NCBI GenBank assembly: GCA_029959085.1
Contig: JARWIR010000010.1
Location: forward strand, 13,289,001-13,353,000
From: Nemophila menziesii
Lineage: Eukaryota; Streptophyta; Magnoliopsida; Boraginales; Hydrophyllaceae
DNA: 64,000 nt
Direction: 5' to 3'
Position numbers and translations under genes: made by a program. Positions 35,334-45,260 of the stretch are shown one piece after another; position 1 is the first letter of the stretch; each line of letters opens with the position of its first letter. The notes beneath the pieces are model-generated. The model ran no database searches, had not been told where the DNA came from, and saw nothing but the letters and a program-made list of their open reading frames with translations.

Positions 35334-36109
35334 AGATCCCAAGAGAGAACCTGAGGGTTTCGAGAAGAAGTGAAAGAGAGCTACCAACAAAGCTTAAAGA
35401 TCCGGGAAGTTTCAACCTTCCTATTCAATTACATGGTATGCTCAAGGTGAAAGCTATGTACGATGTGGGTTCTGGTGTGAATCTTATGCCTAAATCCGTT
35501 TTCGAGAGACTTAGACTTCAGAAATCAGAGAAAACTCCAGTGAAGTTGTAGTTTGCTGACAACTCAGTTAAAAGGACATGGGGAACAGTGGAAGACGTCT
35601 TAGTCCGTGCAGGTAATATCGCCATCCCTACTGACTTTGTTATTCTTGAGTTTGATGCAGATAAGCAGGTTCCAATCATACTTGGACGACCTTTCATGGC
35701 CACAAGTCAAAGTGTCATCAACTTCCAAGAAGGGACCATCACCCTTCATGCAAAGAATGTATCCGAGACCTTCTATGTCTTGGGTAAGAAACCAAGGAAG
35801 TTAGATCCCACCGTTCCTATCACCCACAGCCTTTCATATCACAAAGTTCCTCCTGAGAAGATCCACTTAAAGCCTGTGGATACTGAGCCAAACATTGAGT
35901 TTGGGGTTGGCCATGAAGTTCTATGGAAAGCTCACAAACGCGAGAATAGGCCACAAAGTTTCAAAGACTCGTGGATGAGACCATTCATTGTCACTAAAGT
36001 TGTTTCAGCCAAGGTGATAGAAATTCGACCCAAAACTGGGGTCAAGCGCAGATTAGTCGACGTTCATAGCCTAACTCGTTGTTGGGGAGGCTATATTCGA
36101 AAATCTTGA
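35334..36109 (+). pseudogene. AT2 protease fused to integrase C-terminal GPY/F module
   Basis: A retropepsin-like segment has the active-site motif DVGSGVNLMPKSVF and a flap-like stretch with VILEFDADKQVPIILGRPF. It is followed, with no RT, RNase H or integrase core, by about 100 residues whose end matches an integrase GPY/F module: GHEVLWKAHKRENRP, then SWMRPFIVTKVVSAKVIEI, where AT1 has [12 protein letters not shown]. The frame ends at 36109. In AT2 it is broken by the frameshift near 35300 and a TAG at about 35548 between KL and FAD. AT3 is intact at the TAG position. A chimeric Gag-protease-IN-tail product is inferred. Confidence 0.85.
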
Positions 36110-36155
36110 CAGAGGTAACACGTCTAACTTTGAAAGACATTAAACAAAAGTAAAG

Positions 36156-36173
36156 TACGGGAGACAACCCGTA
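36156..36173 (+). other. Conserved hairpin 47 nt after AT2 polyprotein stop
   Basis: TACGGG, loop AGACAA, CCCGTA form a perfect 6-bp stem. Equivalent hairpins are in AT3 (5-bp stem) and AT1 (shorter). Confidence 0.7.
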
Positions 36174-36339
36174 GTTTTTTTTAGTTTTTATGTCTTTTAC
36201 GTTTTTTTAGTTTATGTTTAATTTAGTTGTTTTTAGTTGATATTGCATATTTGAGAAAGGTATTAGTGTTTTTGATGATTAGGTATTGGAGAAATCGAGT
36301 TAGGGAAGCGAGCAAGATTTTTCAGAACGGAGAAAAGAC

Positions 36340-36715
36340 CCCTGCGGAGTACCCCCGCGGTGTACCCCTATACCGCAGGTATGGTCCGCAAGGCAAAAAC
36401 CCATACCACGGGTTGGAGCCGCGGGTCCTATCCCGAACCGAGAAAAAAAGACCCCCACGGACTACCCCCCTACACCGCGCCCTGCACCGCACGGTTAAAA
36501 CCCGTGCCACGGGGTAGGTCCACGGGTATTTTGACGAAGAAGGCGCAGGGTACCCCTGCGGTACATCCCCTAGTCCATGCCATGGTCCGTAGAGCTAAAA
36601 CGCATGCCACGGGGTTGTACCACGTGTATTGAGCAGAGGGTAAAAAATTTCAAGCATCAGATGCTGCGGTACACCCCTGGTCCGCAGGTATGGTCCGATC
36701 CGCGCTGCTGGAGAG
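36340..36715. repeat. GC-rich, hairpin-rich spacer of AT2
   Basis: This has the same kind of island as AT1 4005-4350 and AT3 60320-60620. Variants of CCCGTGCCACGGGG and CCGCGGTGTACC are repeated in both directions in otherwise AT-rich DNA. It lies between the IN-tail stop and ORF3. Frames through it are not believed. Confidence 0.8.
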
Positions 36716-37149
36716 AGAAAGAAACGGGATTCAAGTGTATAAATGAGGTATTAAGCCATTATTCCGAATTTTATAAACCTAAAGCCTCTTTCTCTTCTCC
36801 AAAACTCCCCCAACTCAATTGAAGCTCATCAAAACCTTCACCAATCACCAAAACACTACCCAATCATCAAGAAAAACACATCAAATCTTCTCTCCACATC
36901 ATTACAAGAGAGAATCAAACACCCAATCCTCACCAAATCCATTCAAATTTAAGAATCAAGAGATTAAATTTTCAACAATTCATCCTACAATTTCTTAAAT
37001 CCAAGCCAACCCATTACAAATCCACCTCACCCACATAGAAAAGCATCATCAATTCACCTATCCTAGGCCAAATCAAGCTTGTTCAACCAATAATTCACAA
37101 GATCAAATTTCAAGGGTTGCTAAAGCTTTGAGTTGGGGGTTAATTGAAG

Positions 37150-38385
37150 ATGACTAATAGAACAACAATTTTAGCTAACAAGAGGGAGGTAAAGAGTAAC
37201 AAGGGATTGGATTTAAGCAAGAAGAAATCAATTGACAAAGGTTCTAGTTCTAAATCAAAGGGTAAAGATAGAGTTGAAAGTGCAATACCTTTGTTTGATC
37301 GTAATGGTAAAAAGCTTTACTTTTATGCAAAGGAGAAAACACAACTTCCACAAGGTCCAACACCCAAAGAGAAAGAGGAAACTTCAAGGGCCCTGAAGAC
37401 TTCTGCAGAGAAACAATTGAAAGAACTACCGTTTGCTTATGAGAAAGTATTCAAGGAAGAAGTTGGTACATGAGAATATGCAAGATTCTTAGAGCTTGGT
37501 GAGAAATTGGGTTGGTCTACGTTCATGGTAAGACGTTATAAATTATGTCATCCGTTAGTTTTGGAATTCTATTTAGGCCTCTTTAGACGAGATAGTAATT
37601 GTGTTCCGATTAGAGGAAAGTTAGTTCCTTTCACAGTTGAGGAGATTAGAAACCACTTCAAGTTTAAGAAATTGAAAGGTTATTGCAAATTTGAAGAGGA
37701 GGTTGCTAAGAGAAAAATCTTTGATGAGGAATTATTTTTTGAGCATGTATTAGACAAGGAGAAAGTGCAATCACATAAGGGAGAATTGAAGGCACCTTGG
37801 CCTTACAAATATCTTCAAGCAGATGCAAGAATTTGGCACAATTTCCTTGTTTCTACTACCTTTGGAAACACTCGAACTTTGGATGTGACTATGAAGTATG
37901 CTCTACTTTTGGACTGTATTTTGAGAGGAGAAGAAGTGGATGTGGCACAGTTGATCTATGAGGAGGTGATATGATTTTCGGTCTCTCCTAAATCGGTTTA
38001 TAATGTTAAATTTCCAACTATGATCACGTGTCTTATGCGAAAAGCGGATGTTATATTGGGTGAAGAAGAGAAACTAGAATTTAAAGCGAGTTATATTGAT
38101 AATGCTTGGATCAATGATATCTTTCGAAGAGCGGGTTCTACGCAAATCACGAAAGAAGAAAAGGACCAAAGTTGGAAAGAGAAGATGGAGGAGCGTTTAA
38201 CGAAATTTGAAGCAGTTCAAACTTCCTTAGTCAATGATGTGGCACAAATCAATGCTAATCAAGTGAACATCATGAAACTCCTCGAGCAATTAACGAAAGA
38301 TCCAGCAAATCCTACCTTGAATGTCAATGATGCGAGTATGTTCTCTTTCTTCCTTACCATTTCTGTAAATATGTTTATCTGCTAA
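37150..38385 (+). pseudogene. AT2 ORF3, plant-transposon-domain-like protein
   Basis: This frame of about 411 codons has two internal stops, at 37471-37473 and 37972-37974; all pieces lie in the same frame. The start is the ATG giving MTNRTTILANK. A basic Ser/Lys-rich N-terminus precedes a domain with KLGWSTFMVRRYKLCHPLVL, EFYLGLFRRDSNCVPIRGKL and VPFTVEEIRNHFKFKKLKG. This resembles the domain Pfam calls putative plant transposon protein, found in Athila and related elements. The C-terminal part is a coiled-coil-like stretch (KMEERLTKFEAVQTSL). Function unknown. AT3 lacks at least the first stop. Confidence 0.75.
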
Positions 38386-39881
38386 TTTTAATTTCTGTTT
38401 TTCGAGTCTTTTTCGAGTCGTGGGGACACGGCTCATTTTTGAGTAGGGGGTGTGGGGATTCATTGTCTCTCATCTCCATTTTTCTGTTTTTTGGTAGAAA
38501 TTAAATTTTTTGATACATGGGAATTAGATGTAGAGTGTGTTTAATAGCTTAAAAGCATAAGCTCAGTGAATTAATGATAGTAAGTAATATGTTTATGAGC
38601 TATGTATTTGTATGCTTTGAGTATTTGCAGGAAATACACATTGATAGTAAAGAAAAGATTAGTGAGCAATGCGATAGAAAGTATGTTCGATCTCAGGGAA
38701 CCTTGAGAAGTGTGTAGGCCGTGAGATCCAAGCTAGTTGAAAAACCATTTGATGAAAGTGCTAAAGGTAAGAAAATAACGAAATTACATAGTGTAGAAAG
38801 TGATTAAGGCGGTTCTTTCATATTTGAAGCCTTTGAAGCCTTTTTGTACCTTCTCACCTTGTGATTTTTTGATTTTATATGCTATATCCTTCTCAGCCCC
38901 TTCTAGCCTTTCTAAAGCTTTTTATTGAAACACTTTATAAGCCATATCCCTTCAGATTATAGTAATTTTCCATATGACCCGCACTCGAATCGCGATGCAT
39001 AGACAGTTGTTTTAGAGCTTGAGTTTGGGGTGGTGGGTCCACCATTATGGGAATCTTTATTGGGTTGGTATTATTTAGCTTATTAATTGTGATTTGTGCT
39101 TATATTGATGATGATTCACATGTTTTTATTGTAACCCTTTGCCGGGATAATAGTGAATGAAAAAGAAGCTACGAGCTAATTTTGCCAACAAAGGCATTAA
39201 AAGAAAAAAATATATATATGAGAAAATAGCGTGATATCTCAACATTAAAAAGAGAGTCATAGCTAGAAAAATTGATTTGAAAAGAAAAAAATATATATAT
39301 ATTCGGATTGGCAAAGTGGATTTTTATGTGAACATCTTAAGCTTTAATTGGGTTATTGGGGATGCTAAATTATGCATCAAGGAATTCATTGGGTTGAGTG
39401 AGAAATATTTTATGAGAGTAACTCAAGCTCTAGGGCGATTCGTTGATGGCTAGTGAGGAGAGAGCCAAAAGCTCACTCCAAATTATCCAAATATACTATC
39501 ATACCGTCCCTAAGCCTACATTACAACCTTAAAGACCTTTTGATTCTTTGCTATGTAGTTGAGAAGTGATTGAGCCATTAGAGATTAGTTGAGTGGATCT
39601 TTTAATACTAGTGAAAATCGATGAACAATCTATAGCTTTCTTGGGGAACTGAGTAAAGTCCCAATCCTTCTTACATTACGAAACTAATCTGATCTTGAAT
39701 TCAAGCCGTGTTGACTGTGGATATGAGAAGTGTACAGGTATGTAGTTTATGAATATTATTGCATGAAATTTTCTGAGTTATGTGCTTTAGGTTTATTCTA
39801 TATATTCTGCTATGCTTTTTCCCATTGTGTTAAGAATTTTATAAGTGTGTATTTATAGACTTCCCTTTGTTTTTATCTTTA
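38386..39881 (+). other. AT2 noncoding 3' region
   Basis: No gene is supported. It includes the block at 39129-39198 conserved in all three Athila-like elements. That block can close with CCTTTG (39136-39141) pairing to CAAAGG (39189-39194), and AT runs lie just downstream. Confidence 0.7.
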
Positions 39882-39917
39882 TTGTATCGGGACGATACAA
39901 CTTTGAGTTGGGGGTCT
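39882..39917 (+). other. AT2 hairpin and polypurine tract
   Basis: TTGTATCG (39882-39889), loop GGA and CGATACAA (39893-39900) make a perfect 8-bp stem. The tract ending GAGTTGGGGGTCT (39901-39917) runs straight into the 3' LTR. Confidence 0.88.
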
Positions 39918-41433
39918 TGATGTCTCCTCATTTGTGATAGATTAATATTAGGATGAGACATCATTTTTAGTGATTTAGAAGTCATAAATGTCGATTTTCT
40001 TGAGAAATAGTGCACTTTCCTATTTTGAGTCTTGATTTAGTAAAATAATATTTTTAGAGCATATTGGGTTTAATTGTTTATTTAGTGTGTAGCTTTAAAG
40101 ATAATTATGGAGCTTAATTAGAGTCCAAGTCAAAGACTACAACTTATGGAAAGAGATTTGCATGGTAATTGGAGATAAGGAAACAAAAGCTAAAAAGATG
40201 AAAAAGGAAAAGCTGCCTAAATCTAGGATTCTGCCGCACACGAGTGCTATTTACCCCAAGAAATAGGCCGATTTTGGTAATTTCCTTTCATAGGGACAAA
40301 GATAATTCTGTGAGGATTCTTTTGGTATCTTATGGAGCTCAAACCTACCAATAACGAAGAAGATATGCCCAAAACGGTCCAGCAGTGTTTATCTTTATTT
40401 TCATACGAATTTGAGTTGGGCTAGGAGTCCAATACTTTATCTCTTCCTCAAGAAAACGAATTAGGTCTTCTAAACACCTATAAATACACCCTTATATCAC
40501 TTGTAAAATCATCCTTGCTTAGAAAAACCTTATAATTATTCCTTAGTCATTGTAGAGAGCAAGATGATGTTTTTTGTAATTTCTTTTAGTTTATTTCCAT
40601 CAGTTATGAACTAAACTCCCCATAGCTTGGGTTTTGCATAATGTATAATCTATGAATTCTAATTCTTCTATCTAAGTTTCTTTGGGAATTACATGTTTTA
40701 ATTTGATATTAGCTTCTTACTTAATATTTGTTTATGTGTTTTGATTTATTGTCTTTCCTAGAACTGATCACTTTAGGATTGTTTTAATAGTAGTTAGATG
40801 GTCTCCTTGACAGGGTGTTTAACTATTGAACCACCACATAATGTCTAGTGTCGATAGTAGTTCTGACAAAACGTGATTCTAACTCGATAGTCATTAGGAT
40901 TTGTTTTAATCACCATATCACCAATTGATTGAAGTGTTTGCTTAGGGCCTTGGTAGCGCTTGATAACCCTATTTGAAACCACGTCTTGGTTGTGCCGTAG
41001 CCCCCTTAGTCGCTCTCAAGGTCTAAGGTATGAGAATTTAGAATCCTGACTAAGTATACCAAGAGCTAATATTCTCCCTTATTAACTAGATTTATAGATA
41101 GAATTAGAAGGATTAGTGCATACGAGCAAAACCTAAGCTATATCTCTCATCTCATATTCCTCTTATTTTATTTACTGTCTTTAATTTTCTTAGTTTTAAT
41201 TCTTATTTTCGAAATTCAATCTCTTTTAATTTACTATCTTTTAATTATTTACTTTTACTCGTTATTCCTACTCACGCAATTAACACACTTAAGTCCCTGA
41301 GAACGAACTCAACTTACTAACTAAAACTTGCATACGTCCTGTAATACTTGCAGTATTGTGCCTGTCTAGAGTGAGAGTGCGTAGTTTCTTGACTTAATTT
41401 TATCTTATTTTTATCACACCCTAGGCGACACCA
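39918..41433 (+). repeat. AT2 3' LTR (1516 bp)
   Basis: It begins directly after the PPT and ends CACCA before the target duplication. Its first 9 bases TGATGTCTC are repeated in exact inverted form (GAGACATCA) at 39955-39963. Confidence 0.95.
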
Positions 41434-43241
41434 TAGCCAAAGACATTATTATTATTATCACAAAAACTATTCACCTCCTCCCTTCCAATTTCATTATCAG
41501 TTATATTAAGATCTGTTCTTCCTCGTATTCCTTTTGATATAGCTATCTAGATCATAAGCAAGTCCCTTTTTAAACACATTATACATCTCATCAATATCAA
41601 AATCCTCTGAACTCAAAACCTCCTTAATAGCATAAAAAGAATAATCGAGGGTACATAGGGATCCCTTAAACCCATAAAATAAAGCAAGCATCAAAATAAG
41701 ACATTGCATGTAACAGGAAGGTTGATAAATAAAGAGACTAAACTTCAAATAGCAATCGATCTGAAGGCTTAGGATAGTTACGGGGTCTAGGATCGAGATC
41801 ATCACCAAAATCACCCTTACTAGTATCACTATTAATATTTTCGACACTGACCATAGCGACAACAATCTTAATGCCAAAGAATTTAAGGCCATTAGTCTTA
41901 GGGCCAACGATCTTTGTGTCAATTATTTTAATGCCTCTGCTAAAAACATTTCTGGGAAGAACACATCAGGATTATTTGGCTTAAATAATAATTCAACCAT
42001 AAAAGCATACAACTTTTGTTCTGTTTCTAAAAAATTTCTAAGAAAAAAAATACCAGTAATCAAGGTTATACCAAAAATCATACCAGGGAGCATCATTAAT
42101 GTAGTCTTTCGTAAGTAATTCTAGATAATTAATACTAAATGGACAAAGATGGGAAGAATAAATGGCCTTAAAAATGAAGCCATTAAATTTAATAGTGCAG
42201 CAGAAATATTTGAGATTGAAATAAAGGTAATTCAACCTTTGATCCTCCACATTAATAGAATTAGTGCGCCTGAAGGTAAATATATACTTAATTGATTTCT
42301 TGGTTTGAAAGAAAGCTTTTTTGAATATATAAGTAGTTCAAGAACCGATTAGTAGTATAAAAGAAAAGGTCTCTGAAGAAAGATTTTTTGGAGTGCCCAT
42401 ATTTAAAGAAACCATATTTCATTAAAATATTTAAAGTTATCGGTTATTTTATTTTTTTACACTAATGCTATGGTCTGAATAACCCAATAACAAGCCATGC
42501 AGTTATATATAACTTTACTAGCAAATAAATTATAGATAAAAAAGATTGAATAGGTTTCAACAGGAGATTTAAAGTAGATACCAGATTCTATGTGTAAAAT
42601 AAAACCTGCACTGAAAAAATTGAAGGAATTAAAAGGTTCTTTATCCCTTAAAACAAGATTCAGGTTGTTACTTCTTTTTTGCATGTGACGTTAGGTGATA
42701 TAAAACCATAAAATAATACATTTGATTGTATTAAGGAGTAACCTCAACCATCTAAGTAGACCTTCTTTCCCTTTCCATCCTAACCGTTCATCATCTATTA
42801 AGTCCCCTTAAATTAATAAACCAACTCTATATCCCTGAAAATCTCCATACCATTAATCATAAACGAATAAAATACAAACAGATTGATACAAGTACCTTTG
42901 ATCAGTAAGTAAACACCAAGGCCCCACTACCAACTTAGTTTTAGAATATAAAATCTAATAACTCAAACCTTTCCATCTCCAAAAGTAGTACTCTGGGTAA
43001 TAGCAAAAGATGTAAAGATATAAAGCATGCCTAAACCCACCATATCTTAAATATCCCAAATATTGTTTTCCCAGACAAATGAACCAATGCATGCACATGC
43101 AATACATCGATACTAACATCCTTAGATGGTTTTATGTGAATCAAAACATCCCTCATTCGCTTCAGTAGAACAAGTTAAAACCATTTGAAACATAGTACCT
43201 TCATAGACAAACATTCATCAATTACCATATAAAGGCCCACC
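41434..43241 (-). pseudogene. LINE ORF1 and upstream part between AT2 and CO1 (degraded)
   Basis: By the target duplication this segment belongs to the LINE. Minus-strand frames at 41506-41922 and 42038-42250 and a short stretch near 41455-41530 could be ORF1 pieces. I cannot recognise the usual DUF4283 or zinc knuckle motifs, so ORF1 is called by position only. The part from about 42700 to 43241 has no coding signal and may be leader. Confidence 0.4.
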
Positions 43242-44160
43242 TGTTGAAACATTGAATGACGTGGTGAGTTTCCATGTGGGTGGAGCACATTTGTGAAGGC
43301 AGAAAATCACAAAGTGACTTATTATGTTTCCCACATCGGTGAGTTACTAAAAGCATTTGGTGTTTATTAGTTATGTGGTACCATTAGCTACCAAAGAACT
43401 AATACCCATGCACATGAAGAGACAATGGGGAAGCCCACACGCGCGCACCACCACCACCCACCTGGCCCGAGCCTGGGCCCGGGGCTTGGGAATTAAAAAA
43501 TAAAAATAAACTAGTTTTATAACTAGCTTTTATTTTTTTTTTCTGATGAGGACTTTGTCTACGCTTGACTAATTCCTCCACTTTGGTCTTCAGTTTTACC
43601 CATGTTTTATCAACACAACGGCTCTTTGGTTGTAACAGCTCCTAAATTCTTGGCATGATGAACAACCACGAGTAAGCCGTAACGGCTAGTGTACTGGCTA
43701 TATTTTCTTCTATAAATAGAGATATTCCTCTCGTCATTTTACACACCAGCTTACGAAAATATATCAGCAGCGAAATATTTATTCTCCTTCTTCCATTCTG
43801 TTCTTGAGCGAATATTATACATATTCCAACCTACGATTGTGAGTGCACACGAGAGTAGGGTAGTAGTGTTTAAACCTTGGGGAACGTTTGGAAAAATAGC
43901 GTAGCATCTCGGCTGTCCCAGAATTCGTTCTTAAAGAAGCGGCTCCTCCACGGCGCTACGATTTTTATCTTTGTCCGTTTTCATCTTCACTAATCGGGTT
44001 CGTCTTTTAATTCGTCTTTTACTTTCGGTTTTTTCATTTCCGTTTTTTACATTTCAGTCTTTACATTTCAGTCTTTACTTTATGCAACTAGTAGTTAAAG
44101 TTTAGTTTCACATTTAGTTTTAAAATACCATTACAGTCACTTTAAATTTTCTAACCAACA
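43242..44160 (+). repeat. CO1 5' LTR (919 bp)
   Basis: It begins TGTTGAAACATTG and ends AACCAACA. A TATA box (TATAAATAGA) lies at 43711-43720. A 13-base stretch at 43923-43935 is exactly complementary to the sequence just after the LTR. Confidence 0.93.
43711..43720 (+). promoter_or_regulatory. TATA box in CO1 5' LTR
   Basis: The sequence TATAAATAGA is a textbook plant TATA box. Transcription would start about 30 bases downstream, which puts ATTCGTTCTTAAA at 43923 some 180 bases inside the RNA leader. Confidence 0.65.
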
Positions 44161-44174
44161 ATTTAAGAACGAAT
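44161..44174 (+). other. CO1 primer-site position without a tRNA match
   Basis: The bases directly after the LTR read ATTTAAGAACGAAT. They lack the TGG that pairs with a tRNA CCA end and do not match the initiator-Met site usual in copia. Bases 44162-44174 are the exact reverse complement of 43923-43935 in the LTR. Confidence 0.6.
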
Positions 44175-44194
44175 CTTTCAATAAGTAATCTGTA

Positions 44195-45256
44195 ATGGGC
44201 TCTCCTTCTTCGGCTTTAACTATAACTTTGAAAACCTTACCTGATATGTCGAAACTCGAACCTCTAGACGGTTCTAATTTTAAACGTTGGTCCCAAAAAC
44301 TACTTATTTTCTTTGAACAGTTAGAAGTCAATTTTGTATTACTCGAAAACCCTCATGTTTCACCTGATAATACGAATGCTACTATATCCGCAAAAATTTT
44401 AAAATTTAATAAGGCAAATTAACTAACTAGGGGTCATCTTTTAAACCATATTTCGAACCCCTTGTTTGATTTATTTGTAAACAAAAAATCTTCAAAAACC
44501 ATTTGGGACCGTTTACACACTAAATACGGAGGTGACGACTCCGGTAAGAAAATAATATGTGGTCGGAAACTGGCTTGAATTCACAATCACCGATCAAAAA
44601 CCAATCATGGAACAAGTTCATATTTACGAAAACGTTTGTGCCGAAATTGTATCCAATGGAATGAAAATGTGTGAAATCTTACAAGCTAATGTTTTACTCG
44701 AGAAATTCCCACCATCCTGGAGTGACTATCGTAACCACCTCAAACATAAGAAAAAAGATATGACGATCCAAGAGCTAATCAGCCACATGAGAACCGAAGA
44801 GGCAAATCCTCTCAAAGATATGTCTGAATCTCTACCTCATTATTCTTCTAAAGCACACTTGGTCGAGACTTCTGGGTTTGGTAACAAAGAAGGCTTCAAG
44901 GGTAAAGGAAAATTTCATGGTCAGAATAAGAACAACAAAGCAAACGGTAAATTTAACAATTCCGGAGGTAACTTCAAACCAACTTCTCATATTCAGAAAA
45001 CCAAAGCAACTTGCTACTGTTGTGGAAAGGAAGGACACAAGGCATACCAATGCAAGGACAAGTTCAACCCAAATAACCTTCCTCACGCCAACTTGACTGA
45101 AACTGAAGAGGTAGTTGCCGCGGTAATGGTTGAAACTAATTTGGTAGAAAACAAGGCCGAATGGATTCTCGATACTGGAGCTTCAAGACACTTCTGCGCC
45201 AACAAAGAGTTATTCCAAGGGTTTGAAGATGTAGCTGATAGGGAATGCGCATACAT
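44195..45256 (+). pseudogene. CO1 gag and protease
   Basis: Gag begins MGSPSSALTITLKTLPDMSK with the copia Gag signature LEPLDGSNFKRWSQKLLIFF. It breaks at a TAA at 44420-44422 and a frameshift near 44545. It continues in another frame with a CCHC knuckle (CYCCGKEGHKAYQC, near 45015-45055). The protease active site is WILDTGASRHFC near 45165-45200. A TGA stops it at about 45258, where related elements have a sense codon. Confidence 0.85.
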
Positions 45257-45260
45257 GTGA

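Larger units (their letters stand above)
31553..41433 (+). mobile_element. AT2: Athila-like element lacking RT and integrase core
   Basis: This is a complete two-LTR insertion into LINE ORF1. Flanking 5-mers are tagtc (31548-31552) and tagcc (41434-41438), a target duplication with one change. The order is LTR, Asp-type PBS, gag, linker, protease fused to an integrase C-terminal module, hairpin, GC-rich island, ORF3, noncoding 3' region, hairpin plus PPT, LTR. There is no RT, RNase H or integrase core between protease and tail. The LTRs differ at roughly 3 percent of positions by eye, so it is older than AT1. Confidence 0.93.

Noticed and set aside
41506..41922. Independent host gene between AT2 and CO1
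   Set aside because: The LINE target duplication places this segment inside the LINE. The frame has no recognised domain and is broken on both sides.
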